A stretch of DNA of 62,797 bases from Lachnospiraceae bacterium (GCA_028694115.1 JAQUUB010000003.1:1-62797), one strand, 5' to 3'. Positions 18,295-27,773 are shown, numbered from the stretch's first letter. Notes: generated by a model from the sequence alone, not told the origin. Translations and numbers: made by a program.

Positions 18295-18921
18295 CTATTC
18301 CTCTACAATTACTTTCCCATTTACTATGCTTACTTTATTATTCGCTATTAAATCAATTGCTTTCGGAAGAATATTCCATTCAGCCTCTTGCATCACTCGC
18401 AATTGTAATGTTTGTGGCGTATCATCATCATGCACAACAACTGATTTCTGCATGATAATTGGCCCATTATCATAAATTTCATCCACAAAATGGACGGTAG
18501 CTCCCGTTACTTTTACACCCTTTTCCAGTGCTTTTTCATGAACATGTAATCCATAAAACCCTGGTCCACAAAAGGATGGAATTAAAGATGGATGAATATT
18601 AATGATCCGATTTCTATATTTTTTAATGAAAGCTGCCGGAATCATAATCATAAATCCTGCAAGAACAATTAAATCTATTTGCTCTTTTTCAACTGCTTCT
18701 ATAAATGCTTTTTCAAATAAATCTCTTGAGTCATAGGATTTTGGATTGAAGCAAGCAGTTTTAATACCAGCTTTTTCTGCTCTATCCAATGCTTTTGCGG
18801 ACTCATTATTACTAATTACCAAAGCTATTTCTGTATTTGTGATTTTATGTTCTGCAACTGCATCAATGATTGCTTGAAGGTTCGTACCTCCACCCGAAAC
18901 ACATACACACACTTTTAGCAT
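18295..18921 (-). CDS. purN: phosphoribosylglycinamide formyltransferase
   Basis: Third step of purine synthesis, formyl transfer from 10-formyl-THF to GAR. 208 aa with [13 protein letters not shown] (phosphate site), the folate-site segment [12 protein letters not shown], and catalytic motif [10 protein letters not shown] (Asn, His) followed by [17 protein letters not shown] with the catalytic Asp. Its start overlaps the end of purM by 7 nt, so translation is probably coupled. Confidence 0.97.
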   Translation of the reverse strand: MLKVCVCVSGGGTNLQAIIDAVAEHKITNTEIALVISNNESAKALDRAEKAGIKTACFNPKSYDSRDLFEKAFIEAVEKEQIDLIVLAGFMIMIPAAFIKKYRNRIINIHPSLIPSFCGPGFYGLHVHEKALEKGVKVTGATVHFVDEIYDNGPIIMQKSVVVHDDDTPQTLQLRVMQEAEWNILPKAIDLIANNKVSIVNGKVIVEE

Positions 18922-19940
18922 AGGGTAACTCCCTTATTACCTGATTTAACCTCACCAATTACAAAGGATTTCTCTCCTGCAACTTCGATTGCTTTCATTG
19001 TTTTTTCAACATCTGCCTTATCTACAGCTAAAACCATACCAATTCCCATGTTATACGTATTGTACATCATTTCTTCCGCAATATTTCCATCTTTCTTTAG
19101 CATTTCAAAAATAGGTAACATTTCATAACTATCTTTTCTAACGAATGCTTCTACTCCATCTGGTAACATACGGGGTATATTTTCATAAAAGCCACCACCT
19201 GTGATATGGCTGCATCCTTTAATTGTTACACCTGAGTCTTTAATAGATTTGAGAGCTTTTACATAGATTTTTGTAGGTGCTAAAAGCGCCTTTCCTAACG
19301 AACTTCCAAGACCATCAAAATAGCGATTCAAATTTTCTTCTTTCATAGTAAATACTCTTCTCACCAATGAGAATCCATTACTATGTACTCCTGAAGAAGC
19401 AATTCCTATTAAAATATCTCCTGCTTTTATATCTTTTCCTGTGATTAATTTCGCTTCATCAACAATTCCTACTGCAAAGCCAGCCAAATCATATTCATCA
19501 ACAGGATAGAATCCTGGCATTTCTGCTGTCTCTCCACCAATCAATGCACAATTAGACATTTTGCAGCCCTCTGCTACGCCTTTTACAATTTTTGCAATCT
19601 TTTCTGGTTCATTTTTTCCACAAGCAATATAGTCTAGGAAAAATAAAGGTTCTCCTCCAGCACAGGCAATATCATTGACACACATAGCCACACAATCAAT
19701 CCCAATTGTATCATGCTTGTCCATAAGAAACGCTAATTTCAATTTTGTTCCTACTCCATCAGTACCTGAAACAAGCGTAGGTTTTTCCATGTTTTTGAAT
19801 GAGCTTAAAGAAAATGCACCTGAAAATCCGCCAAGACCAGTTAATACTTCTGGTCTCATGGTACCTTTTACGTGTTCCTTCATTAACTCTACTGCTTTGT
19901 AGCCAGCCTCGATATCTACACCTGCACTTTTATAATCCAT
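18915..19940 (-). CDS. purM: phosphoribosylformylglycinamidine cyclo-ligase
   Basis: Makes AIR from FGAM, the fifth step of purine synthesis. 341 aa, normal length. Recognised by [74 protein letters not shown] and the late [15 protein letters not shown] block. GAGGAG precedes the ATG. It lies 26 bp downstream of purE; purF, purL and purC are not in this window. Confidence 0.98.
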   Translation of the reverse strand: MDYKSAGVDIEAGYKAVELMKEHVKGTMRPEVLTGLGGFSGAFSLSSFKNMEKPTLVSGTDGVGTKLKLAFLMDKHDTIGIDCVAMCVNDIACAGGEPLFFLDYIACGKNEPEKIAKIVKGVAEGCKMSNCALIGGETAEMPGFYPVDEYDLAGFAVGIVDEAKLITGKDIKAGDILIGIASSGVHSNGFSLVRRVFTMKEENLNRYFDGLGSSLGKALLAPTKIYVKALKSIKDSGVTIKGCSHITGGGFYENIPRMLPDGVEAFVRKDSYEMLPIFEMLKKDGNIAEEMMYNTYNMGIGMVLAVDKADVEKTMKAIEVAGEKSFVIGEVKSGNKGVTLC

Positions 19941-19966
19941 TGTTATTCTCCTCTTAATTAATATTT

Positions 19967-20479
19967 TTATTTGTTAGCCATGTATTCCTTATAACCAATC
20001 TGGCTTAATTTTTCATCCTTAGCAACAACGCTTTCTTTCAGTCCGATTGCGTATGCTTTTAATTTATCTAGTAACTCTGTATCAGAAGTAGCCAGAATTT
20101 TAGCAGCCAAAAGACCTGCATTTGCCCCACCATTAATAGCAACTGTTGCTACTGGAATTCCCGAAGGCATTTGGACAATTGAATACAGAGAATCTCTTCC
20201 CCCAAGTGATGTAGTATGCATTGGGATTCCAATTACTGGCATAGGAAATATTGCAGCACACATACCAGGCAAATGTGCGGCCATACCTGCTCCTGCTATA
20301 ATTACTTTCATTCCTTTTTCTTCTGCTGTTTTTGCATATTCAAAAAACACATCTGGTTCCCTATGTGCCGAAATAATACGCATATCAAATTCGATTCCAA
20401 GTTCTTCTAAAACATCTGCCGCTTTGCTCATAACAGGCATATCTGAATCACTGCCCATTACTATTCCCACTTTTGCCAT
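19967..20479 (-). CDS. purE: PurE, AIR carboxylase / N5-CAIR mutase
   Basis: Converts AIR or N5-CAIR to CAIR. 170 aa, with [20 protein letters not shown], the catalytic-His segment [19 protein letters not shown] and [14 protein letters not shown]. Start ATG 20479 has AAGGAG 6 nt before it; the frame extends to 20500. No purK is adjacent, so whether it uses N5-CAIR (class I) or CO2 and AIR (class II) cannot be settled by context. First gene of the pur cluster, behind its own promoter. Confidence 0.97.
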   Translation of the reverse strand: MAKVGIVMGSDSDMPVMSKAADVLEELGIEFDMRIISAHREPDVFFEYAKTAEEKGMKVIIAGAGMAAHLPGMCAAIFPMPVIGIPMHTTSLGGRDSLYSIVQMPSGIPVATVAINGGANAGLLAAKILATSDTELLDKLKAYAIGLKESVVAKDEKLSQIGYKEYMANK

Positions 20480-20518
20480 TTCATTCTCCTTTGCATACAA
20501 AAAACTATTAACAAGGCT

Positions 20519-20547
20519 ATTGTACTAGGTTCAGTCTATTTCGTCAA
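20519..20547 (-). promoter_or_regulatory. promoter of purE-M-N-D
   Basis: Minus-strand TTGACG (20547-20542), 17 bp, TACAAT (20524-20519). The -35 overlaps the stop codon of the upstream aminopeptidase gene. The leader is only about 35 nt, too short for a purine riboswitch; a PurR-type box was not recognised. Confidence 0.75.
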
Positions 20548-22598
20548 TCTAAGTTCTTCAATGGAATATTGAGTTCTAAGCACTTTTCTAATACAAATTT
20601 TCCATCTTGTATCAAAGGCACTTTCTCTCCCATTTTAGTAACTACAACAATTTCACCTAACTCATGATAGGGAATTGTAATATCGGTATGGCAATTAAAA
20701 TACGCTTTTTTTGTATCCTCTTTCCGTAAAATAGAAATTTCATTTTCTCTGGCTACTATTTCTTTTCCATTTGGATTATACACTTTTACATCTTCTGCAT
20801 GAGAATAGCAAGTATCTCCCAATGCAAAATGAGGGCCTGTTTTTTCGGCGATTAATATAGGAAGCTTATCAAAAATATTATATTTCTTAGCCATAGCAAA
20901 TGCTGTCGTATTGGACCCTATTGCAAATTCACCCAACGGTAGTGACTCGTGATGATATAGTAGATTATCCTTAATATATTTCCGGTTATCTTCATCCTTC
21001 TCAAAATTAGAGCAAATGTAATCGGTTACCATTCCATCAACAAAATCGATTTCTAAATCTGTATATTTTAAGTCATGTAGAAACACTTCACTGACATATA
21101 ATCGTCCCGTTGTCCCCTTTAAAACAGGTGAAGTAAATACTTCTCCAACTGGAATATTTACATCTGCAACACAATTTTCAAACTTAGTTTCCTTGTCTGA
21201 ATCCGAAATTTCGTGGAGATACACCTTCATATCTGTTTTATTATCCCCTTTACCGGTAATTTCTACATACTCACCAGTATCTAATACATCTATCATTGCT
21301 TGTTGCATAGAAAGATACTTATTATAGTCCAATGTATTTATTTTTACAGTCTCTTCAAATATTTCTTCATATTCTTCGCCGATTTCTGGAATAGGGTACG
21401 CAATAATTGTAAAGCTTCTTTCTTCCCCTTTGATATACTCATTTACAATTTCACCAGCACAGGAAGCATATTCAACTGATAATTTTTGTTGCTTGTCAGA
21501 TAAAGCTAACGCTTCCTCTTTCTTTACAGGTGCAAATGGTTTTTCACCAAAGACCTCTATGATAGCAGGACCTGCATGATATGCAGCCAATTGTTTATTC
21601 TCTTCATATGTCGTTCGTAATACTTCCAGTTTTCGGTTGATAAAAGCCTTGTCCATCCATAAAGCAAGATCTTCTTTATGATCAAATTCAAATTGTTTAT
21701 TAGGAATTGCGCCATAAAATCCCACCTTAGAAGTGCCGCTCTTATTTGCAGCATGACTAGCAGAACGGTAAATGGTAGGCTCTAGTCCCATGTCCTTGAA
21801 ATTAAGAATTGCCTGTCGAACCATACGCTCGAATCCTAATGAGTATCTTATGTTGACCACTCGTTTTTTTGATAAATCTTTTCCTGTATTTACAAACCCA
21901 ATACGAAATCCTTCCGTAAAGGTTTTTGCCATATCTTTTATTTTCGAATCACTTAATGAATTTAAATAATTTGCTGTTTCCATTTCATTTTTTGAAATGT
22001 ACTCTCCAAAGTAGTATAAATACCTTAAATCATTTAAATCAGAATTCATGATCAAATCTTTAGCAAATGAGTATTTAGGATCAAGCTGTTCCTGGATTCT
22101 CCCCACAACAGTTACATCACAGTAATCACTGATAAACCAATAGATTGTCTGTCTGATATTTTCTGCTTCCGGTAATAAATTTTCTTCTGCTTCTGTAAGA
22201 AATGAATTATAAATCTCTAGAAAAACTTCTAATAAAATTGCAACATCTTCATACTGTCCCTCAAATGCAAACGGAACCATACCTCTCAACTGTGAATAGA
22301 CAAAGGATAACATCTGTCCATACTCTTTCGTCAGATATTTTACAGCAAACTGAGGATTTCCATAACTTTTTTCATAATAATCTGGCAATAGATCCTGATA
22401 TAGTTTTTGATTGAATTGTTCCAATTCCTCTAGAGATAATTGATAAAGAGATTTATCTTCCCGCATCCTTATAATCTCTTCAATCATTTCAATAAAAGAA
22501 GCCATTTCTCTAAAATAATCTAAAAATGGCTCCTTTACTATATTTTCTTTACGTATTTCCCTGATCCTTTCAAAGGATAAAGTTAAGCGTTCCATCAT
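20544..22598 (-). CDS. M29-family aminopeptidase with long N-terminal extension
   Basis: Putative leucyl/general aminopeptidase of the thermophilic M29 (AmpS/AmpT) group. The catalytic half is in the last 380 residues: metal ligands are expected in GEVFTSPV, HHESLPLGEFAIGSNT, EKTGPHFALGDTCYSHAED and the HTDITIPYHE segment. At 684 aa it is about 270 residues longer than classical M29 enzymes (about 410 aa); the extra N-terminal half is helical and unassigned. The longest frame reaches 22670, but the ATG at 22598 forms an ATGA overlap with the stop of the DUF6142 gene and has GGAG upstream, so translation is coupled. Confidence 0.85.
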   Translation of the reverse strand: MMERLTLSFERIREIRKENIVKEPFLDYFREMASFIEMIEEIIRMREDKSLYQLSLEELEQFNQKLYQDLLPDYYEKSYGNPQFAVKYLTKEYGQMLSFVYSQLRGMVPFAFEGQYEDVAILLEVFLEIYNSFLTEAEENLLPEAENIRQTIYWFISDYCDVTVVGRIQEQLDPKYSFAKDLIMNSDLNDLRYLYYFGEYISKNEMETANYLNSLSDSKIKDMAKTFTEGFRIGFVNTGKDLSKKRVVNIRYSLGFERMVRQAILNFKDMGLEPTIYRSASHAANKSGTSKVGFYGAIPNKQFEFDHKEDLALWMDKAFINRKLEVLRTTYEENKQLAAYHAGPAIIEVFGEKPFAPVKKEEALALSDKQQKLSVEYASCAGEIVNEYIKGEERSFTIIAYPIPEIGEEYEEIFEETVKINTLDYNKYLSMQQAMIDVLDTGEYVEITGKGDNKTDMKVYLHEISDSDKETKFENCVADVNIPVGEVFTSPVLKGTTGRLYVSEVFLHDLKYTDLEIDFVDGMVTDYICSNFEKDEDNRKYIKDNLLYHHESLPLGEFAIGSNTTAFAMAKKYNIFDKLPILIAEKTGPHFALGDTCYSHAEDVKVYNPNGKEIVARENEISILRKEDTKKAYFNCHTDITIPYHELGEIVVVTKMGEKVPLIQDGKFVLEKCLELNIPLKNLD

Positions 22599-22927
22599 AT
22601 TCCAACCACTCCGATATATAAAATAAAAATCCATGCTCCGAAAGAAAGAATTGATAAAGCTAATCCACATCTTGGAAATAACTGAAATGCATCTTTCTCA
22701 TACATACTTAGAATAGCAAGTACAAAACCAACAACTGAAAATATAATTGCGATTAGACCTACTGCGCCTAATCTTAATGTTGCCATTCCTCTTTGATAAA
22801 AGCATAGAATCAGTGCAACGAAAAATGAGACCAATGAAATACTTCCGCACGTGGTTGACATAACGCCTTTTTCTGACTGTCTCCTGCTAGTAAACATATA
22901 GTTCCTAGTCTTTGAACGTTTGCGCAT
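22595..22927 (-). CDS. DUF6142 small membrane protein
   Basis: 110 aa. A short basic N-terminus (MRKRSKTRN) is followed by three hydrophobic segments at about 28-46, 53-73 and 88-108, with the KEDAF-like link YEKDAFQLFPRCGLALS between the last two. This pattern is that of DUF6142, a Lachnospiraceae family of unknown function. GGAGG precedes the ATG and the stop overlaps the aminopeptidase start, so the two are expressed together; a link to peptide turnover at the membrane is possible but unproven. Confidence 0.8.
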   Translation of the reverse strand: MRKRSKTRNYMFTSRRQSEKGVMSTTCGSISLVSFFVALILCFYQRGMATLRLGAVGLIAIIFSVVGFVLAILSMYEKDAFQLFPRCGLALSILSFGAWIFILYIGVVGI

Positions 22928-22941
22928 TCATTTCCTCCAAA

Positions 22942-23094
22942 TCAAAACATAATTCCTGTTCTGTCCTTCATTAATTTGCTTCCGCTTATAATCATCATAA
23001 CACCTGCCGCAACGCCTGCTACTAATACAACGATTCCCGTCACTATCCCAGTCACTCCAGAAAATCCCATGGATTTAAAAACCTTTTCGTTCAT
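22942..23094 (-). CDS. 50-aa single-span membrane protein
   Basis: Short gene between pyrE and the DUF6142 gene. ATG 23094 has a strong AAGGAGG 7 nt upstream and the frame closes at TGA 22942. The product begins MNEKVFKSMGFSGVTG, continues with a Val/Ile/Gly/Ala-rich membrane span of about 24 residues (from about 17 to 40) and ends in a basic tail KLMKDRTGIMF. Codon use and the ribosome binding site support it as real. Only 11 bp separate it from pyrE and 14 bp from the next gene, so it belongs to the same operon. Function unknown. Confidence 0.8.
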   Translation of the reverse strand: MNEKVFKSMGFSGVTGIVTGIVVLVAGVAAGVMMIISGSKLMKDRTGIMF

Positions 23095-23105
23095 TTTATT
23101 CCTCC

Positions 23106-23792
23106 TTATTTTGCTCCATACACTTCATAATATGCATCAATTGATTTCTTTAATTCATCTGTAATCAGTTTTTCCCCCTGATCTGCTTTCTCATATAAGT
23201 GTTCTACAACTTCCTCCATCGTTACAATTGCGCTTGCATTGATTCCATAAAGTTCCTTTATCTCATCTAATGCACTCTTATCTCCTTTTCCTTTTTCCAT
23301 ACGATTTAAGGAAACCATTAAGCCGACAATCTCAACATTGCCTTGCGCTTTAATAATTGGAAAAGTCTCTTCAATGGATTTTCCTGAGGTTGTTACATCC
23401 TCTATGATTAATACTTTGTCTCCATCCTGAATAGCACTTCCTAATAAAATTCCAGTGTCTCCATGGTCCTTTACTTCTTTGCGATTAGAACAGTATCTAA
23501 TATCCTTTCCATAAAGCTCACTAAAAGCAATCGTAGTCGCAACACTTAATGGAATTCCCTTATATGCTGGTCCAAATAATACGTCAAAATCATCTCCAAA
23601 ATTTTCATGAATTGCCTTCGCATAATACTCACCTAGTTTACGGAGCTGACTTCCCGTAACATAAGCACCCGCATTCATAAAAAATGGCGATTTTCTTCCA
23701 CTTTTTAAAGTGAATTCTCCAAATTTGAGAACCTTACTCTCTACCATGAAATCTATAAACTCTTTTTTATACTGCTGCATCTTAACAACCAT
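23106..23792 (-). CDS. pyrE: orotate phosphoribosyltransferase
   Basis: Fifth step of UMP synthesis: orotate plus PRPP to OMP. About 225-228 aa. The PRPP-binding motif is VLIIEDVTTSGKS, with upstream LKSGRKSPFFMNAG and GPAYKGIPLS. The start is uncertain: ATG 23792 has GGAAAGGG immediately before it and ATG 23780 lies 12 nt later; both leave the enzyme intact. It follows pyrF, with a hairpin repeat in the gap of about 90 bp. Confidence 0.96.
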   Translation of the reverse strand: MVVKMQQYKKEFIDFMVESKVLKFGEFTLKSGRKSPFFMNAGAYVTGSQLRKLGEYYAKAIHENFGDDFDVLFGPAYKGIPLSVATTIAFSELYGKDIRYCSNRKEVKDHGDTGILLGSAIQDGDKVLIIEDVTTSGKSIEETFPIIKAQGNVEIVGLMVSLNRMEKGKGDKSALDEIKELYGINASAIVTMEEVVEHLYEKADQGEKLITDELKKSIDAYYEVYGAK

Positions 23793-23802
23793 GCCCTTTC
23801 CA

Positions 23803-23861
23803 TAACCTGCAAACTTTGAGCCGCAGGCACAAATTTGCGTGTGAAAATTTATTTTTCACAC
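23803..23861. repeat. palindromic repeat, family 2, short copy
   Basis: Contains CCTGC/GCAGG-type pairing (23796-23826) and a perfect hairpin with arms GTGTGAAAA/TTTTCACAC (23839-23861). The segment GGCACAAAT then GTGTGA matches the order seen at 40552 (GGCACAAAT then AGTGAGA), indicating a shared origin. It lies between pyrF and pyrE. Confidence 0.6.
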
Positions 23862-23882
23862 TAACCTCCTAATGGTATTACA

Positions 23883-24803
23883 TCAATCAAGTGCTTCTTG
23901 AATATCTTTTATCATATCCATTACCGCTTGTCTACTTGCATCTGCAAAATTTCTTTCTCCAAAATTAGCATACTCATTTTGTTTATACGCAGCTATGATT
24001 CCTCTACTTGAATTTACAATAGCTCCCAGACCATCTTTTTGAAAGAAATGCTTTAAATCTTTTCCTTTACCACCTTGAGCACCATAACCTGGTACTAAAA
24101 TATATGCTTTGGGCATAATATCACGAAGTATTTTACCCATTTCCGGATAAGTAGCCCCTACAACTGCACCTACATAACTATATTCATCACCCATGCAGTC
24201 AGCGCCCCATTGATCTACCTGCTTGCCAACCCACTCGTATAATGGTTTTCCATCAATGAGACGATCCTGGAATTCACCACTGCTTGGATTAGAAGTCTTC
24301 ACTAAGACAAAAATCCCCTTATTTTCCTGTTTACAAACATCAATAAAAGGTTTGACCCCATCACTACCCAGATATGGATTGACAGTTGCAAAGTCCTCAT
24401 CAAATCCTGCATACTGCTTACTTCCAACCTGAACCCTTCCCAGATGTCCTACTGCATATGCAGAAGAGGTAGATCCAATATCTCCTCTTTTGATATCACC
24501 AATTACAACTAAATCCTTTTCCTTACAATAATCAATCGTCTTCTTAAATGCCACTAACCCAGGTATTCCGAATTGTTCATACATAGCAATCTGAGGTTTT
24601 ACTGCTGGAATCAAATCATATGTTTTGTCTACAATTTCTTTATTAAACTGATAAATTGCCTCTGCGGCGCCTTCTAAAGTCTCTCCAAATTCCTCGTAAG
24701 CTTTTTCTGTTATATGTTTAGGAACATAATTTAGCATAGGGTCTAATCCAACTACAATAGGTGCTCCCGTTTTCTTTATTTTCATTACCAGCTTGTTAAT
24801 CAT
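23883..24803 (-). CDS. pyrF: orotidine-5'-phosphate decarboxylase, type 2
   Basis: Last step of UMP synthesis. 306 aa, the length of the long (type 2) OMP decarboxylases. IVVGLDPML marks the first strand, VIGDIKRGDIGSTSSAYA holds the catalytic DxKxxD, and VLVPGYGAQGG the phosphate-binding loop. AAGGAG 7 nt before ATG 24803 sets the start. pyrF and pyrE are adjacent while the other pyr genes are elsewhere. Confidence 0.97.
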   Translation of the reverse strand: MINKLVMKIKKTGAPIVVGLDPMLNYVPKHITEKAYEEFGETLEGAAEAIYQFNKEIVDKTYDLIPAVKPQIAMYEQFGIPGLVAFKKTIDYCKEKDLVVIGDIKRGDIGSTSSAYAVGHLGRVQVGSKQYAGFDEDFATVNPYLGSDGVKPFIDVCKQENKGIFVLVKTSNPSSGEFQDRLIDGKPLYEWVGKQVDQWGADCMGDEYSYVGAVVGATYPEMGKILRDIMPKAYILVPGYGAQGGKGKDLKHFFQKDGLGAIVNSSRGIIAAYKQNEYANFGERNFADASRQAVMDMIKDIQEALD

Positions 24804-24842
24804 GTAGTTACTCCTTTTCATTCTTACTATTATTTATTGGTT

Positions 24843-25241
24843 TTATAATGATGCGCTTAGAATATCATTTAATACATATTGATTCTCAATATAGGATTCA
24901 AAATCATCTTTTTCAATCCACTCATAGCCTCCAAAAGCTTCTGACAAATTAAACTCCTCATTTTCGGTTATCGAACATAAATATGCAATTCCAATTATCT
25001 GTGTATCACCTACTACATTGGACCATGTATAAGAAATCTTTTCAATACTTCCTTCTACATTTAAGCATTCAAATATATTTCTTACAACAGCCGCATCTGG
25101 TTTTTCACCAAAATTAACTTCTCCATCAATAAATTCCCACATAAATGGGTCTGGTATCCGATCATCATACCATCTCTTTAAAACAAGGTATTTCTCTTCT
25201 TTTTTAATGATTCCTTTTACTCTAACTGATATTCTTCCCAT
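24843..25241 (-). CDS. Nudix-fold protein with degenerate Nudix box
   Basis: 132 aa with the fold of a MutT/Nudix hydrolase: an N-terminal strand pair RVKGIIKKEEKYLVLKRW, then a Nudix-like loop GEVNFGEKPDAAVVRN. The canonical REUxEExGU core reads RNIFECLNVEG, so the glutamates that bind the metal are replaced by Asn, Phe and Cys. The protein may therefore bind rather than hydrolyse a nucleotide. GGAGG before ATG 25241. It lies between nrdD and pyrF, a nucleotide-metabolism setting. Confidence 0.78.
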   Translation of the reverse strand: MGRISVRVKGIIKKEEKYLVLKRWYDDRIPDPFMWEFIDGEVNFGEKPDAAVVRNIFECLNVEGSIEKISYTWSNVVGDTQIIGIAYLCSITENEEFNLSEAFGGYEWIEKDDFESYIENQYVLNDILSASL

Positions 25242-25261
25242 ATGTATCCTCCAATCATACA

Positions 25262-25291
25262 AAAACGGCGTTTTTTGTTCTACGCCGTTTT
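25262..25291 (-). terminator. terminator of nrdD
   Basis: AAAACGGCGT/ACGCCGTTTT stem with a 10-nt loop, 7 bp beyond the nrdD stop codon. Confidence 0.85.
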
Positions 25292-25297
25292 ATTTTC

Positions 25298-27688
25298 TTA
25301 TGCTTCTACTGTTAAAAGTTCTTGTGCATATTTTTTAATGTTCGATGCATTCACGTATTTTTTAAAATGATCTCCCTCCACTACAACAAGTGAGGGTGCC
25401 TGCATAACTCCATACTTTCCTGCAATTTCCATATTTTCCTCAGCATCAATTAAAATATATTTTTCCTGTTTCAAATATTCTTTTGCGAGTTTGCAATTCG
25501 GACATGTTTTTGTTGTAAATAAATAATTAATTTTTTCAACTGGTTCAATCTCTACATCTATTCCTTCTTTTACATTTGATAACGTTATAATCGTGCTAAT
25601 CGGTTTCTTTAGATTTGATTGTCCGATATCATAAACAACACGGTTGTTATACTCCTGTGTTTTTCCATCATTCCAATTCTGTACTGGTCTATAATATCCT
25701 GTAATACGGCTATATATTTCTGTAGCTGCACCACAATGTGGACAAGTTGACTGTTCTCCTGCCAGATAGCCATGCTCCTTGCAGATGGAATACGTTGGAG
25801 ATAATGTATAATAAGGTAATTTGTAATTATCAGCAATTGCCCTTACTAAGCTGGCTGCTGCTTTCCAGTCAGGAAGCTTTTCTCCAAGGAATGCGTGGAA
25901 AACGGTACCCGATGTATAGAGTGTCTGCAATCCATCCTGAATATCAAGGGCATCAAAAATATCTGATGTGTAATCAACTGGCAGGTGTGAACTATTTGTA
26001 TAATAAGGGGTATCCCCAAATTTACCAGCTGTTTTAATATTAGGAAATTGCTTCCTATCATGCTTTGCCAGACGATACGTTGTACTCTCCGCAGGTGTTG
26101 CCTCTAAATTATATAAATCTCCATATAATACTTGATAATCTGATAAACGATTTCTCATATGGTTTAAGACTTCTTTTGTGAATTCCTGTGTCTTACTGTC
26201 TGTCATATCCGTGCGAAGCCAATTGGCATTTAAGCCCACTTCGTTCATACCAATTAGCCCTATTGTAGAAAAATGGCTGTCAAAATTTCCAAGATATCTC
26301 TTCGTATATGGATATAATCCCTCATCCAGTAATTTATTGATTACTCCACGCTTAATTTTAAGTGACCTTGCTGCAATATCCATTTGATGATTTAGACGAC
26401 GGTAAAAATCGTCCTTATTAGTCGCCTGATACGCAATACGCGGCATATTAATGGTAACAACACCTACGCTGCCTGTACTTTCCCCAGAGCCAAAAAAGCC
26501 CCCTGTCTTCTTTCTTAGCTCTCTTAAGTCTAATCGTAGTCTGCAACACATACTACGTACATCACTAGGCTCCATATCACTGTTAATATAATTAGAAAAA
26601 TAAGGTGTCCCATATTTACTTGTCATTTCAAAAAGCAGACGATTATTTTCTGTATCTGACCAATCAAAATCCTTGGTAATAGAATAAGTAGGAATGGGAT
26701 ACTGAAATCCTCTTCCATTCGCATCTCCTTCAATCATGGTCTCGATAAATGCCTTATTAATCATGTCCATTTCTGCTTTACAATCTTTATAGCAGAAATT
26801 CATTTCCTTACCACCTACGATAGCTGGCAATTCTGCCAGGTCATTCGGCACCGTCCAGTCAAGAGTGATATTAGAAAATGGTGCCTGGGTTCCCCAACGG
26901 CTAGGAGTATTTACTCCATAAATAAAAGCTTCTATGGATTTCTTAACTTCTGAATATTTTAAATGATCTATTTTTATAAATGGAGCTAAATATGTATCAA
27001 AAGAGGAGAAAGCCTGGGCACCCGCCCATTCATTTTGCATGATGCCCAGGAAGTTGACCATTTGATTACATAAAACGGAAAGATGTGCTGCAGGTGCTGA
27101 GGTGATTTTTCCACGAATTCCACCTAGTCCCTCTTTAATTAATTGTCTTAATGACCATCCTGCACAATAGCCTGTCAGCATTGATAGGTCATGAATATGT
27201 ATATCTGCATTTCTATGAGCGTTTGCAATTTCTTCATCATAGATTTCTGATAACCAGTAATTAGCGGTGACAGCACCGGAATTGCTTAATATGAGTCCTC
27301 CTACAGAATAAGTAACTGTAGAGTTTTCTTTTACTCTCCAATCTTCAACCTTTACATAACTATTTACAACGTCTTTATAATTTAAAATTGTAGAGTTCAT
27401 ATTACGAATTTTTTCTCGTTGTTTACGATATAATATGTACGATTTCGCTACATCTGTATATCCAACCTGATTTAATACTGTTTCCACACTATCCTGGATA
27501 TCTTCAACGCTGATTGCGTCATTCTTAACCTTTTTCTGAAAATCAGCCGTAACCCGCAAGGATAATAATTCAATCATATCATTTGTATATTGGTTGTCGC
27601 ATGCCACAAATGCTTTCATGATTGCATCATTAATTTTATTCAAATTAAATTCTGATATCTCTCCATCTCTCTTAACTACATTAATCAT
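25298..27688 (-). CDS. nrdD: anaerobic ribonucleotide reductase with fused glutaredoxin-like domain
   Basis: Class III (oxygen-sensitive) ribonucleoside-triphosphate reductase, 796 aa. An ATP-cone covers about residues 3-93; the catalytic barrel has Cys in TGYCAGWS and the finger-loop region; the zinc site is CKEHG then CPHC; the glycyl radical is the Gly of RITGYY (about 664). Glycyl radical loops normally end the protein, but here another 110 residues follow, and 721-796 form a glutaredoxin/NrdH-like domain with CPNC (Cys 729, 732) and the cis-Pro motif QAPSLVVV. That suggests a thioredoxin-type built-in reductant rather than formate. GGGGGG precedes ATG 27688. No nrdG activase gene is adjacent. 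Confidence 0.95.
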   Translation of the reverse strand: MINVVKRDGEISEFNLNKINDAIMKAFVACDNQYTNDMIELLSLRVTADFQKKVKNDAISVEDIQDSVETVLNQVGYTDVAKSYILYRKQREKIRNMNSTILNYKDVVNSYVKVEDWRVKENSTVTYSVGGLILSNSGAVTANYWLSEIYDEEIANAHRNADIHIHDLSMLTGYCAGWSLRQLIKEGLGGIRGKITSAPAAHLSVLCNQMVNFLGIMQNEWAGAQAFSSFDTYLAPFIKIDHLKYSEVKKSIEAFIYGVNTPSRWGTQAPFSNITLDWTVPNDLAELPAIVGGKEMNFCYKDCKAEMDMINKAFIETMIEGDANGRGFQYPIPTYSITKDFDWSDTENNRLLFEMTSKYGTPYFSNYINSDMEPSDVRSMCCRLRLDLRELRKKTGGFFGSGESTGSVGVVTINMPRIAYQATNKDDFYRRLNHQMDIAARSLKIKRGVINKLLDEGLYPYTKRYLGNFDSHFSTIGLIGMNEVGLNANWLRTDMTDSKTQEFTKEVLNHMRNRLSDYQVLYGDLYNLEATPAESTTYRLAKHDRKQFPNIKTAGKFGDTPYYTNSSHLPVDYTSDIFDALDIQDGLQTLYTSGTVFHAFLGEKLPDWKAAASLVRAIADNYKLPYYTLSPTYSICKEHGYLAGEQSTCPHCGAATEIYSRITGYYRPVQNWNDGKTQEYNNRVVYDIGQSNLKKPISTIITLSNVKEGIDVEIEPVEKINYLFTTKTCPNCKLAKEYLKQEKYILIDAEENMEIAGKYGVMQAPSLVVVEGDHFKKYVNASNIKKYAQELLTVEA

Positions 27689-27740
27689 GAAAAAAGCCCC
27701 CCTTTTTTCTCTTTTAGAAACCGAAATCCCAACTAAAAAA

Positions 27741-27769
27741 ATTGTAACATTCCGGTAATAAAAAGTCAA
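27741..27769 (-). promoter_or_regulatory. promoter of nrdD
   Basis: TTGACT (27769-27764), 17 bp, TACAAT (27746-27741) on the minus strand, just downstream of the NrdR-like boxes. Confidence 0.8.
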
Positions 27770-27773
27770 CAAT

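Noticed and set aside
20480..20524. Purine riboswitch upstream of purE
   Set aside because: The transcript leader predicted from the promoter is about 35 nt, too short for an aptamer, and the conserved aptamer loops are missing.
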